Positions 34,969 to 44,252 of a DNA stretch of 64,000 nucleotides are shown here, in pieces. Made by a program: the position numbers and the translations under genes. Source of the DNA: JAUSNA01 sp964568885 (GTDB lineage Bacteria > Patescibacteriota > Microgenomatia > Levybacterales > GWA1-39-11); assembly GCA_964568885.1 (NCBI GenBank), contig CAZMSF010000001.1, forward strand, positions 1 to 64,000, given 5' to 3'. The notes beneath the pieces are model-generated. The model had not been told where the DNA came from. It worked only from the letters and a program-made list of their open reading frames with translations, and made no database searches. How positions within the stretch are numbered: the stretch's first letter is position 1; every line of letters begins with the position of its first letter.

Positions 34969-35529
34969 TTAGCTTACGGGCTTTGCAACGACCACAAACC
35001 GCTTAGAGTCAAGAAACCCGGTACATGTATAAATGGTAAGTCTTGTGTCATTCGTAGAGTCAATAATATACCGCTGTTGAGGGTCGACCGTTGCCGTATA
35101 CATTATTTCGAATTCTTTTTTTATTCCGTTATTCCACGAAACGGTAATATGCTGTCCCGGCTTTGTTTTGGGAAGAGCACCCAGAAGGCTTGACCAATTG
35201 TGCCCATACATGACGCTATTTCCCTTATCGCCAGGAAGTGGAGAACTCGCAAGATAACTTACTCCTTTGCCGGTTGTTTCCCATTGGTTGTTTCTTATGA
35301 GTGCCGGATAAATAGCGACATCAACATGAATTGAGGGGATGATAAGTCTTACAGGTGCTTCACCGCTTACAGGTACTACGACCTCCGTTTTGCCTTCAAA
35401 TGTGAGCGGATGTGGAGAGTATCGAAGATACAGAAGATACGCAAAAAATGCAAGAAAGGTTATGCCCAGGAGTATAAGTAATTTTGAGAAAAGCTGTGCC
35501 ATGGAAATATGGGGAGATTTCCACTCCAC
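34969..35529 (-). CDS. Sortase
   Basis: This 186-aa protein has an N-terminal membrane anchor (about 14-33) and a sortase beta-barrel: catalytic His in VMYGHNWSS (about 113), Cys in LTIYTCTG (about 169), and Arg in SKRFVVVAKP (about 178). Sortases cleave an LPxTG-like motif and attach the protein to another surface group. The gene lies 8 bp after a protein with an LASTG sorting signal, its probable substrate. The start is GTG 35529, or ATG 35502 inside the frame. Confidence 0.93.
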   Translation of the reverse strand: MEWKSPHISMAQLFSKLLILLGITFLAFFAYLLYLRYSPHPLTFEGKTEVVVPVSGEAPVRLIIPSIHVDVAIYPALIRNNQWETTGKGVSYLASSPLPGDKGNSVMYGHNWSSLLGALPKTKPGQHITVSWNNGIKKEFEIMYTATVDPQQRYIIDSTNDTRLTIYTCTGFLDSKRFVVVAKPVS

Positions 35530-35537
35530 AGAAAGTG

Positions 35538-36158
35538 TTAGTTAGTGTTTCTTCGAAGCCAGATGCCAAGAATTGTCATGAATATTCCTGCCCCAAAGAC
35601 AGAAAGAACGAATGTGATGTTGCCCGTTGAGGCAAGAGAACCGGCATTTCCTGTAGCGGCCTGAACGGTTGAAGCACCATCAGAACGCCCGTCAGAGCGT
35701 CCGTCCGACTTTCCGTCCGATTTACCGTCCCCGCCTGAATTCTGTGTGGTAGAACTCCCTCCGCCGCACGAATACGAAATGTTTTTTGCAAGATAGCTAC
35801 CTTCCGAAAGTCCCCAAGCAGAGCCTGAGGGAACAAATATCCATCCCTGATTTTCATATATCTTAATTTGATCCTGTGACATTTCGCCAACGCTCATCCA
35901 GTTGGTTTGCATGCCCGTACCGTCCGTTGCGCACAAACATTGCATTACATTCCCATTTCCTAAAGAATATACGGTGTCGTGACCGTCTTTTGAGGTACCG
36001 CCGACAATTCCATGAGTTCCATCAGGATAATCAACTACTACATTTCCGCTGGGTGCAAGACATGAAGTGAATGAAGAATCAACGGCAACAGCAGCTACCG
36101 GTTTTGCAGTCACCAAAAGAGCCGTCAAAAGAATAAGAATAACGAATAAATGCTTCAT
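35538..36158 (-). CDS. Secreted protein with LASTG sorting signal
   Basis: This 206-aa protein has a signal peptide (about 1-23), a Cys-containing extracellular domain (about 25-135) and a tandem SDGK/SDGR repeat (about 145-162). The C-terminal sorting signal is SLASTG, a hydrophobic helix (FVLSVFGAGIFMTILGIWL) and RRN. LASTG is an LPxTG-like variant. Together with the downstream sortase it forms a dedicated surface-display pair. A consensus promoter lies 17 nt upstream of ATG 36158. Confidence 0.88.
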   Translation of the reverse strand: MKHLFVILILLTALLVTAKPVAAVAVDSSFTSCLAPSGNVVVDYPDGTHGIVGGTSKDGHDTVYSLGNGNVMQCLCATDGTGMQTNWMSVGEMSQDQIKIYENQGWIFVPSGSAWGLSEGSYLAKNISYSCGGGSSTTQNSGGDGKSDGKSDGRSDGRSDGASTVQAATGNAGSLASTGNITFVLSVFGAGIFMTILGIWLRRNTN

Positions 36159-36175
36159 AAAAAATTTGATACAGT

Positions 36176-36204
36176 ATTATAGTATATAGCTATGAGCTTG
36201 TCAA
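36176..36204 (-). promoter_or_regulatory. Consensus promoter of the sortase/substrate operon
   Basis: On the minus strand TTGACA (36199-36204), a 17-bp spacer and TATAAT (36176-36181): perfect -35 and -10. A 17-nt leader without a Shine-Dalgarno precedes ATG 36158. Confidence 0.85.
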
Positions 36205-36220
36205 GTATAAATGAGGCAAA

Positions 36221-37504
36221 TCATTTGCTCACTTCTCTTGCCATGAAAAACTTCAAGAGCTTAAAGAGAGGACTTTCGCTAACGCTTTCCAGGGTTAATG
36301 AGCTATTATTAACATCACTTATTGATAGGGTTTTGGGTTTATAGTTTGTAGCATTCACCGTTATCTTCTCTGTCTTATCAAAGTATGGCAGTGCTCCCAC
36401 CCCGTTTTTTGAGGTTATAACGAACCGTTCCTCCCCTTTAATAGTCGCATTATGAATTGGTCTTCCCAATTCATTTTTTACGCTCAATTTAAGCTGCTGA
36501 GGAGCATAGTAAGAGGTAATTGCATCAACCGCGAGCCTTTTGGTCCCGTCTTCATTCCATAACTGTGTAGAGCCGCCGGTGTTCACCCAATAATTTACCC
36601 CGATAAGCGTATTGGCCTTTACCAAAAGACTTCCCGTATTTTTTATCCACTCTGCCTGCTCTTTCTCATTCATCGGCCCATTAATATCAGGTATCGGCGC
36701 CCCGTATTCACCCAAAATTATTTTGCCGCCCGTTGTCTCGGAAAGGGATTTTATGTCTTCAGCAAGTTTTTCACCGCTTGCAACGTAATGGTCTATAGTC
36801 ACTATTCCGTCAAGAGCACGGGTGGTGTCCTTGTCCATCACAAGCTCTGCCACGTCTTTATTCATGGAGTCATAATTTGAAGCTACTTTCTTGTTTCTGC
36901 CTGAAAAAAAGCTCTTTGTAAGAGCATATTCCTCTATCAAAAACTGCCGGTGTCCGGCAACGTCACCAGTCAGCCTCGGGTCCCCTGCCCCACCGTTTTC
37001 ACATTCGGGGCATGCGGTAAACACATCACCATTGGCAAAAAGATCGGGATGAGCATTCAGAAATTCCTCCGTTTTTTTCATATGCTCTTCTCTTGTTATC
37101 TTATTGTAGGAAAACCACCCTTCCCAGCCTGAAAAATTCCCGCGGAACCAAACGTTGAGATGCTCACGCCGCGCAGCTCTCACCCAGCGTTGAAGCATAG
37201 GATAAAACTCTTCGTCGTAGGGAGTTGCAATTGCTACATGCGTTGCTCCTGTTGAAGCTATATCTTTCACCTGCTTTGCGATAACCGCGTCAAATGAAGG
37301 GTCATTGAGCTTTTCGCGGGCCAAATCTCTTGAGTATTTCATCGTGTCAATAGACTGGAACGACCAAAAAAGGGCTCTTTCCCCTTGCGCCTCAAGAGGC
37401 ACAAAAAAGAAGAAGTAAAAAATCGAAAAAAGGGAAAGCAGCAGCAGAAAAAGACCGCTAAAAAGTGTCGTTTTGTGCCCCAACTGTATTTTTACGGTTT
37501 TCAT
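36221..37504 (-). CDS. Membrane-anchored TIM-barrel glycosidase-like protein
   Basis: This 427-aa protein has an N-terminal membrane helix (about 15-35), then a TIM-barrel-like domain with THVAIATPYDEEF, a CPECENGG strand end and GKIILGEYGAP (Glu as possible nucleophile or acid), resembling cellulase-type glycoside hydrolases. A C-terminal beta domain (about 335-410) follows. It ends the surface-polysaccharide operon and may trim or modify the glycan outside the cell. No exact family is assigned. Confidence 0.65.
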   Translation of the reverse strand: MKTVKIQLGHKTTLFSGLFLLLLSLFSIFYFFFFVPLEAQGERALFWSFQSIDTMKYSRDLAREKLNDPSFDAVIAKQVKDIASTGATHVAIATPYDEEFYPMLQRWVRAARREHLNVWFRGNFSGWEGWFSYNKITREEHMKKTEEFLNAHPDLFANGDVFTACPECENGGAGDPRLTGDVAGHRQFLIEEYALTKSFFSGRNKKVASNYDSMNKDVAELVMDKDTTRALDGIVTIDHYVASGEKLAEDIKSLSETTGGKIILGEYGAPIPDINGPMNEKEQAEWIKNTGSLLVKANTLIGVNYWVNTGGSTQLWNEDGTKRLAVDAITSYYAPQQLKLSVKNELGRPIHNATIKGEERFVITSKNGVGALPYFDKTEKITVNATNYKPKTLSISDVNNSSLTLESVSESPLFKLLKFFMAREVSK

Positions 37505-37506
37505 AG

Positions 37507-39141
37507 TTATTTCTGCTTTCCTAATGTGGGTTTTGTATTAAGGGTCTTAAGATATTCAGGCTTTAATTCATAAATATCCGCAAAGGGATAATGCCCTACC
37601 AGATTGTACTTTTTGTATCCCGCAGTTGTATGCACCTCTTTGAAAGTCTGGTCGTTAAGGTCGTTGGTACGCATGATAATCCACCGTGCCCATCTGTCGG
37701 GAGCTGATGTGGCCGAAAGCCAATACGTACCTGTTCCTTCATGGATGAATTTGCTCATCGGTAACCCCGACGAAAAAATGATAGCGTCATGCGAGGCTGC
37801 CGAAATCAAGATAAATCCGTCTTTTCCTTTTGTGTTCTTACTAAGCCACCCTGAAACCTCGGAAACATTCTTCTGGGAAGAACCAACCCTCGCGTCATCA
37901 ATTGTGACAGCGTCATTATTTGCAAAGGCAAAGAATGTGACAAAAAGCAAAAGTCCGATGAATAACCATCGCAAATTTCTGAACCTATTTACCAAAAAGC
38001 CAATAAATATTGCAATGGACGGCGCCATCATGACGCCATACCTGACGTTAAACCACGTGTTGCCCGATATTCCTTGCACAAAAAGCACGGAAAAACCCAG
38101 GAAAAGCGCTAGAATATTAAACACTAAGGGAGCTATAAGTGACGATGTGGCGATTTTTATGTTTCCCTTGACCCGCGTATCGAACCAAAACGCGAAGGCC
38201 CCGAATGTCCCGAGAATAAGTGGAACCGTATAACTGTTGTAAGCAAGAGCGTACAAATATACTTTTATCGACAACAATAAATTTCGGTTGGTAGCCAAAA
38301 CTCCTGCTTCTTTCAGCTGCTGCTGCTGAGCGTGTGCCGAATAGGGACCGAATGCAAAATACAACGGGTCTTTAAAAATAAGAAGGTTCCACAAAAACCA
38401 GAGAGCGATGCCAAATCCCCCTAACGTAATAAAGAACAAGAATGTGCCTTCTGCTGCCTTGAAGCCTTTTTTCCGAAAAGCAAGAACAATAATTGTTACT
38501 GCCGCCCACAAGAAAAGGAACCACCCGTCATAACGGTTGAGCGTTGCAAGCATTATCCAAAAAGCGGAATAGATAAGATGCAGAAGCTTTCCTTCTTTCT
38601 GCCACATGAATAGCTCGTAGACGCCTGCCGTCATTGTAGCCAAGAGCAGCAGCTCGGTCATCGCGGTCGACTGAAGGTACAAAACATTAATGTTAGCAAC
38701 AAATGCAAAAACGCCAATGAGTCTCCCAAGCATTCCTACACCTAAATTTTTCAGGAAGAGGTAGACAAGAACCCCTGTTGCGACAAATGAAACCATCGAT
38801 TCTATCGCCCCCGCAAGACCCGTATGCCACATAAAGTCATTCCAAATGGTTGCAACCATCAGTAAATGAGGCAAAGGAAGCCACACCGACCCCAACTGGG
38901 CAAGCCCGGGCTTGAGACCCTCAACAACGCGTCTTCCGATGTCCAAATGCGACCGCGCGTCGTTATACGAAAGCCCCAAATGGTTATTGAGGTAATACAC
39001 AAAATTGGCAACCGATATCGCAGAAAGGACAATGATAAGAATAAGAACCGCGTTTTTTGCGAAAAGTCCTTTTACCTTTTCCAGAAAGGAAGACTGTGTT
39101 TTTACAGAAATTGTAAGCTCTTTTGGCGATATATTAATCAT
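37507..39141 (-). CDS. GT-C membrane glycosyltransferase (GT39/ArnT-like)
   Basis: This 544-aa protein has about twelve membrane helices. The first outer loop holds GLSYNDARSHLDIGRRVVEG, with the Asp pair typical of dolichyl/undecaprenyl-phosphate-sugar-using GT-C enzymes, followed by GSVWLPLPHLLM. It likely transfers a sugar from a polyprenyl carrier outside the membrane. It overlaps the upstream gene by 8 bp and precedes the glycosidase by 2 bp. Confidence 0.8.
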   Translation of the reverse strand: MINISPKELTISVKTQSSFLEKVKGLFAKNAVLILIIVLSAISVANFVYYLNNHLGLSYNDARSHLDIGRRVVEGLKPGLAQLGSVWLPLPHLLMVATIWNDFMWHTGLAGAIESMVSFVATGVLVYLFLKNLGVGMLGRLIGVFAFVANINVLYLQSTAMTELLLLATMTAGVYELFMWQKEGKLLHLIYSAFWIMLATLNRYDGWFLFLWAAVTIIVLAFRKKGFKAAEGTFLFFITLGGFGIALWFLWNLLIFKDPLYFAFGPYSAHAQQQQLKEAGVLATNRNLLLSIKVYLYALAYNSYTVPLILGTFGAFAFWFDTRVKGNIKIATSSLIAPLVFNILALFLGFSVLFVQGISGNTWFNVRYGVMMAPSIAIFIGFLVNRFRNLRWLFIGLLLFVTFFAFANNDAVTIDDARVGSSQKNVSEVSGWLSKNTKGKDGFILISAASHDAIIFSSGLPMSKFIHEGTGTYWLSATSAPDRWARWIIMRTNDLNDQTFKEVHTTAGYKKYNLVGHYPFADIYELKPEYLKTLNTKPTLGKQK

Positions 39142-40681
39142 GTTTCTTTAAAAGATGTGAAACCATAAGAATATTCAAGGTCGCGGTAAGTGTAATAACT
39201 AATAGTACGTAGTATTGAACCGGAGTAAGTATATTTTTGAATACATTATTGTATGTGAATGATTTAGAACCGGTATTGAGAAGGTAGAAATAATTTCTGT
39301 CAAACATATACCTCTCTTGAACGCCGGAGAGTTTTTCAAGGGCCAAAACTTCTACTTGCGGAGGATTAGCATTGGTAGTAATAGCACCCAAAGTATTTAC
39401 AGCTATTGAATATACTCCAACGAGGAAAAATGCGATGTAAAACCAAGCGTTTTTATTGAATTTTTTGAATGCGAATGCAACCAGAATGGACAGAATTGCG
39501 TATGATGGAATAAGGTACCTTGACCCAAAAGCCCAACCTCCCCATGGATCGCCCCACATTGAGTAAAGGACAACATTGGCGCAAATTATACTTATCAGAA
39601 GAACTAATTCTTTCTGCTTCTTCGACCATAAATAAATTGCTCCAAATATTCCAAAAAGGACAATCGGCGCATAAAATATTACCCCCCTGTCAGGGCTAAT
39701 TGAATGGATATATAACCCGTTAATGATATTTCGTGTTTTGAAAAAGGTCACCGCTTCTTTCTTAGTTATATTGTTCCCTTTTGAATCCAAGAGAAGGGAT
39801 TTATCCTGCGTGGAACTTGTATCCTTTACAACCTGTACGGCTTTCGTCGGAAGAGTTCCTGATAATTGAAACGGATTTCCGTAAGAAGAATTGTTGAACC
39901 ATAAGAAGAACAACACAGGTAAAGCAAATGAAACAATCGAGAGTAAAGAAAGAAACCTGAACTTCACCCGAACAACTGACTTTATTCTTTCAAGCCCAAA
40001 CATTCTTATCACCGAATAAATAAAAACCGGGAAAAAGAAGAATAAATTTGGGTAATCTAATGGTATGGATGCTGCGAAGAGAAATGAAACAACGATTCCT
40101 GCAATCCAGCTACGAAATCTAAACAAGGCATAGAGCGCTAGAAGTATAAATAAAGTGGACAAATGGTGCTGATACAGACTGACTCCATATGAAAATGCCG
40201 GAGTTCCAAATACGAATGCAAGTGCTGCAATGCAAGAAGCAATCTTTCCCGCACCAAGTCTTACTGCAATTTTTCCGATGAAAAACGCATTCAAAATTGC
40301 AAATACTGAAATAGTAAAGAACGTCCCCACCTGAGAAAGACCAATCACTTTCCCTAAAACATATCCGGGTATCAAAGTGAATGATAATAATGGAGCAAAT
40401 AACGAAACGTATTTACCCTTCAATACTCCTACATCGGGAGCTGCAAAATTACCAATGCTTTCGGTAAACTTAAAGGATTTATGCTCAACAATTGAGTACA
40501 GAAGTGCGTATCTTCCTCTCTCGGGAGACAATTCAAGCGGACCAGCTTCTTTCCAATTGTTTTTTTGCAAATCAATTTCAGTAGGATTTCCTAATACGCC
40601 ACGGAATGTCATCACATAAATTAGTGAGATAAGTGTAAAAAATAAATAAGGCAAGATTTTTTTAAACATACTAACTACCAA
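39134..40681 (-). CDS. Polytopic membrane protein, probable GT-C glycosyltransferase
   Basis: This 515-aa protein has about eleven membrane helices, a long loop after helix 1 (ELSPERGRYALLYSIVEHKSF) containing a conserved-looking Glu/Arg cluster, and a large external loop (about 260-330). The topology matches GT-C enzymes, but the sequence motif is not decisive. Overlaps of 11 bp upstream and 8 bp downstream place it firmly in the operon. Confidence 0.65.
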   Translation of the reverse strand: MVVSMFKKILPYLFFTLISLIYVMTFRGVLGNPTEIDLQKNNWKEAGPLELSPERGRYALLYSIVEHKSFKFTESIGNFAAPDVGVLKGKYVSLFAPLLSFTLIPGYVLGKVIGLSQVGTFFTISVFAILNAFFIGKIAVRLGAGKIASCIAALAFVFGTPAFSYGVSLYQHHLSTLFILLALYALFRFRSWIAGIVVSFLFAASIPLDYPNLFFFFPVFIYSVIRMFGLERIKSVVRVKFRFLSLLSIVSFALPVLFFLWFNNSSYGNPFQLSGTLPTKAVQVVKDTSSTQDKSLLLDSKGNNITKKEAVTFFKTRNIINGLYIHSISPDRGVIFYAPIVLFGIFGAIYLWSKKQKELVLLISIICANVVLYSMWGDPWGGWAFGSRYLIPSYAILSILVAFAFKKFNKNAWFYIAFFLVGVYSIAVNTLGAITTNANPPQVEVLALEKLSGVQERYMFDRNYFYLLNTGSKSFTYNNVFKNILTPVQYYVLLVITLTATLNILMVSHLLKKHD

Positions 40682-41858
40682 TCAATGTTGAATAAAAGTC
40701 ATTTATCTTCTCAGAAACGCTTTGCCAAGAATTCTTAAGCCCAAACTCTCTGTTTGTTTCCTCCATTTTCTTAATTTTGGGTGTGTTCTTGTTTTTAAGA
40801 ATATAATTAAGTTTATCAGCAACGGACTTATAATTACGAGTCTCAACGCAATAACCGTTTATGTCGTTCTTTATGAGAAGCGGAAGGGCAGTATTGTTAG
40901 CAACCACACAAGGCAAACCTTGACTTAATCCTTCATGGATGACGTTGCAATAACTTTCCCATAGGGCCATATGAACCATAAGCTGTGCGTGCTTAACTAC
41001 ATAGTACTTATCAATCCCCTTCAAAACCCCAATAAAGAGTACTCGTTCTTGCAATTTTAATGAGGAAATTAATTCTCGCAAATTCTTTATATAATTACCC
41101 TCTTCTTGGATGGGTCCAGCGATAATATATTTGACATCGGAAGGAAGGAGTGCTAAAGCCTTTATTGTTGTTTCATAGTTTTTGATTTTATAAACACGAC
41201 CCATCTGAAAGATGTATTTTCCGAAACTTTCAACTTTCTTCTTGATTTGACGGCTTGCAAGCCTATCAATATCCACATAAGCTTCGTCCTCAATACCATT
41301 GTCGATTACGCGTATTAAAGACGTTCTTACTCCCTTTTTAATCATTTCGTCCTTTTCCCATTCGGAAACCGCACGCACTCCATCAACAACCAAGTTAATA
41401 AGAATAGTCCCTAATGTGTAGTGATACGTTGACTTCACAATCTTTTCTATGAATGAGAAAATCCTCCATTCCGGATTAAATCCACCATGAGGCGTAATAG
41501 CCAATTTATAATTCTTTTTTCCAAACATCTTCGCAACTAGTGTTCTTCCCAAAATATGAAGATGCGGAAAAATATCGAAATTATGAAGAGTTACTATATC
41601 TGTAGTAGAATAATCAATTTCAGGAAAAAATCCATACCATTTAAATGGATAACGCTTTACTCTAATTCCATTCATCAGTTCTTCTCTTGGAAGCCAGTTC
41701 TTTTTTAAATAGGTATTGGTTGATGTATGCAGCGTGACGTCCCAACCCATTTCGACAAGTCGACGATAGGTCTCCATCACATTCACCTCTATTCCTGCCG
41801 TTACAGGAAAGAAATATTTAACGATAATATCTACTTTTTTTTGTTTTCTTAGTTTCAT
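40671..41858 (-). CDS. Glycosyltransferase family 4 protein
   Basis: This 395-aa protein is GT-B fold. The N-terminal acceptor domain has FFPVTAGIEVNVMETYRRL. The C-terminal nucleotide-sugar domain has FQMGRVYKIKNYETTIKAL and the EX7E-type MALWESYCNVIHEGLSQGLPCV. It is cytosolic or peripheral and adds a sugar from an NDP-donor to the growing glycan. It overlaps the deacetylase gene by 4 bp. Confidence 0.9.
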   Translation of the reverse strand: MKLRKQKKVDIIVKYFFPVTAGIEVNVMETYRRLVEMGWDVTLHTSTNTYLKKNWLPREELMNGIRVKRYPFKWYGFFPEIDYSTTDIVTLHNFDIFPHLHILGRTLVAKMFGKKNYKLAITPHGGFNPEWRIFSFIEKIVKSTYHYTLGTILINLVVDGVRAVSEWEKDEMIKKGVRTSLIRVIDNGIEDEAYVDIDRLASRQIKKKVESFGKYIFQMGRVYKIKNYETTIKALALLPSDVKYIIAGPIQEEGNYIKNLRELISSLKLQERVLFIGVLKGIDKYYVVKHAQLMVHMALWESYCNVIHEGLSQGLPCVVANNTALPLLIKNDINGYCVETRNYKSVADKLNYILKNKNTPKIKKMEETNREFGLKNSWQSVSEKINDFYSTLIGS

Positions 41859-42646
41859 ATGGCAAGCGAAGGCAAGTACTTTTTAATAGTCCTTCTAAAT
41901 ATAATCGCATAAAAACTTGTTAAGTTCTTGAATTCTGAGAATGCGTGTGTGCCATCAATTCCAATTCTCGGTATTGTAAGTTCTTTGGTTTTTTGAGAAA
42001 TTAGGTTGTCATCCATACTGAAGGCCATTTTATAACCGGATTTTTTTACAACAGTAAGTATCTCCTTTGTATATCTTCCTTTCGGGTAAGCAAAATAATC
42101 AACTGAACATCCCAGCACTTTCTCCAAATCTTGTTTTGACCCCGTTACTTCATAAGCAATATCTTCTCTACTGAGCTTATAAAAATCCGAGTGAGTTGCG
42201 CCGTGAGAACCAAAAAACCACCCATCTCTTTGTAAAATTCGAATATCTTTAATTGACAAAAGTTCTTTGTGGTTATCAAGCTCTTTTCTATTGACGTCTC
42301 TGGCGTTTGAAAGCAAGAAAACCGTAGGCTTAATGTTCTGCCTATTTAGAAACTCTCTCACACTCATAATATCCTTATACCCATCATCGATCGTGAGAAG
42401 AACTAATGGTTTTTCTGCAAAAAAATTGGTTGATAGATACGACTCAAACTCGGGAGCAGATACAAATGTGTGAGTCTTTTTAAGTGCTAGAATTTGTTTT
42501 TTGAAACTGGAAGTTGTAGTGCTAAACTTCCAATTATCATTAGAAAAGCCGTGGTAACACAAAACAAACGCATTAACTTTTCTCAAGGTTAATTTCGATA
42601 ACAAACCAAGTATTATGTAAATTGTTTTTCGAAGTCTATTTTTCAT
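41855..42646 (-). CDS. Polysaccharide deacetylase family protein
   Basis: This 263-aa protein has a NodB-like domain: LLTIDDGYKD (Asp pair), SHGATHSD (metal His pair) and YFAYPKGRYTKE. There is a weak N-terminal hydrophobic segment. It resembles PgaB/IcaB-type deacetylases that act on exported polysaccharide, so it may deacetylate the product of this cluster. It is translationally coupled to the GT4 gene. Confidence 0.87.
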   Translation of the reverse strand: MKNRLRKTIYIILGLLSKLTLRKVNAFVLCYHGFSNDNWKFSTTTSSFKKQILALKKTHTFVSAPEFESYLSTNFFAEKPLVLLTIDDGYKDIMSVREFLNRQNIKPTVFLLSNARDVNRKELDNHKELLSIKDIRILQRDGWFFGSHGATHSDFYKLSREDIAYEVTGSKQDLEKVLGCSVDYFAYPKGRYTKEILTVVKKSGYKMAFSMDDNLISQKTKELTIPRIGIDGTHAFSEFKNLTSFYAIIFRRTIKKYLPSLAI

Positions 42647-42648
42647 AG

Positions 42649-43362
42649 TTATTTAATAGCTTTTACTGCAATTATGCACGGATAATTCGGGTCATTGAAG
42701 TCCAATTCCTTTTTCGAAAGTTCCTCAACTGCCATTCCAACCCAAAAACACTGTCCCGACAAAACATTTCCATATGACTTTACATCCAGAGTTCCCGATT
42801 TAAAGTATTTCGAAAAGATATATTTACATGATGTAACCGTGAATCTCCACATACTGTAATTAAGATCGAGAACTGGGCTTATTGACGAAACCGTAACCAG
42901 CAAAACTCCACCCGGTTTTAAAATACGATAGCACTCCCTAATTGCACTTTCATAATCATCTATCATTCCGAGTGTTTGAGTAACTATAAGGCAGTCATAC
43001 GAATTGCTATCAATCGACTTCAAGTTTCTCAAGTCATCATGAATATCGGCAAGTTTGTTTTTGGGATTATTGTCAAGAATGTCGCTTTTAGTCACTTTTA
43101 ACTTTCCAAATTTCAACGTGTAACTATTATCAACAATCTCAAGGCATTTCCCTTTAATATATTTCGAGTTTTCGCTTAAAAATTTCTCTATATAATACCT
43201 ATCAATCGGAGTTCCCCTATCATACCCAAACTTTCGGCTCAGAGGCTTTGTCGTTCTTGTCCCCAAAAAATACCGAGAATTAGGAAAAATAAATTTCATA
43301 ATTCTTGCTCTTATTGGACGAATGATATGTATTACTTGTTGATTCATACTAAATTCTGGCAA
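42649..43362 (-). CDS. SAM-dependent methyltransferase-like protein
   Basis: This 237-aa protein has a class I methyltransferase core: KGKCLEIVDNSYT (a divergent SAM motif I lacking the usual GxGxG), LIVTQTLGMIDD, and the conserved YRILKPGGVLLVTV strand. The WRFT segment following is common in glycan-cluster methyltransferases. It probably methylates a sugar. The divergent motif I makes activity less certain. It overlaps the GT2 gene by 14 bp. Confidence 0.78.
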   Translation of the reverse strand: MPEFSMNQQVIHIIRPIRARIMKFIFPNSRYFLGTRTTKPLSRKFGYDRGTPIDRYYIEKFLSENSKYIKGKCLEIVDNSYTLKFGKLKVTKSDILDNNPKNKLADIHDDLRNLKSIDSNSYDCLIVTQTLGMIDDYESAIRECYRILKPGGVLLVTVSSISPVLDLNYSMWRFTVTSCKYIFSKYFKSGTLDVKSYGNVLSGQCFWVGMAVEELSKKELDFNDPNYPCIIAVKAIK

Positions 43363-44248
43363 TTGTTTTGGAGCTTGATACTCTCTCCCAATTTTCTTTT
43401 TCCCTTACAAAGAATGATTGCGCCTTTATAATTAACAAGACAGAAAAGTACATAATTGTAGATATTGGGTCCGAAATTAAATTTTTTAAAATTGATTTAA
43501 TAAGCACCCCTTTTCCCAACTTGTAACCCTCCGAGACCAGGTGCTTCCCAAATTCTTTCTTTAATAGTTCTTTTGAATTGTAAAAGCGTATACTTTGCTT
43601 CTTGTGATCCATGAAGTTGGTAGGAAGTCGAAATATCACACTCGTACTTTTTTGGAAATGATATTTAAACCCGTTCACCTTACAGTTGTAATAAGAAAAG
43701 GCATCTTCACCAATACTTGTTGAAAATCGAAACGAGGAATAAAAACGTTTTGAAAACGCCCTGGCTACACCTCTGCATGTGTAGACATTGTCGCCATCGC
43801 GATAATTCTCGTACGCAACGTTCTTTATTTTTGTGCTAACGAATAATACTTTTTCAAAGAATGTTGACGGCTCTGCCTCGGATACCGAAGGAGAAACCAA
43901 ATCAACCGAATTTTTTTGAATTGGCTGTATCATTTTGAAAAGAAAATTTTTATCCAGAATTCTCACGTCGGCGTTGATAAGGATTAATACATCGGAAGTT
44001 GCGTGTTCAAGAATAAGGTTTTGAGTAAACGCAAGTCCGCATCTTTTTTCATTTTTCCTTAAATTAACTCCTTTTTTGAATTCTTTAACTATTTTTTCCG
44101 TACTGTCTGTACTTCCGTCTGAAACAACTAATATCTCCCTAAGCAAGAACTTATCCTTTTTTTGCTTGAGCAAATCATTAAGAAGAAATCGTATATTGTC
44201 TTCTTCGTTAAATGCCGGTATTCCAATTATCAATGTAAGTTTTTTCAT
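43349..44248 (-). CDS. Glycosyltransferase family 2 protein
   Basis: This 299-aa protein has a GT-A fold with IIGIPAFNEEDNI, VVSDGSTDST and VLINADVRI in the DxD position. A C-terminal hydrophobic helix (about 262-282) probably anchors it to the membrane. It adds one sugar during repeat-unit assembly. It lies 4 bp after the flippase-GT4 fusion gene. Confidence 0.88.
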   Translation of the reverse strand: MKKLTLIIGIPAFNEEDNIRFLLNDLLKQKKDKFLLREILVVSDGSTDSTEKIVKEFKKGVNLRKNEKRCGLAFTQNLILEHATSDVLILINADVRILDKNFLFKMIQPIQKNSVDLVSPSVSEAEPSTFFEKVLFVSTKIKNVAYENYRDGDNVYTCRGVARAFSKRFYSSFRFSTSIGEDAFSYYNCKVNGFKYHFQKSTSVIFRLPTNFMDHKKQSIRFYNSKELLKKEFGKHLVSEGYKLGKGVLIKSILKNLISDPISTIMYFSVLLIIKAQSFFVREKENWERVSSSKTIARI

Positions 44249-44252
44249 AAAT

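Noticed and set aside
37604..38233. 209-codon plus-strand frame antisense to the GT-C gene
   Set aside because: It mirrors a long conserved membrane protein; its composition looks like reverse-complement noise.
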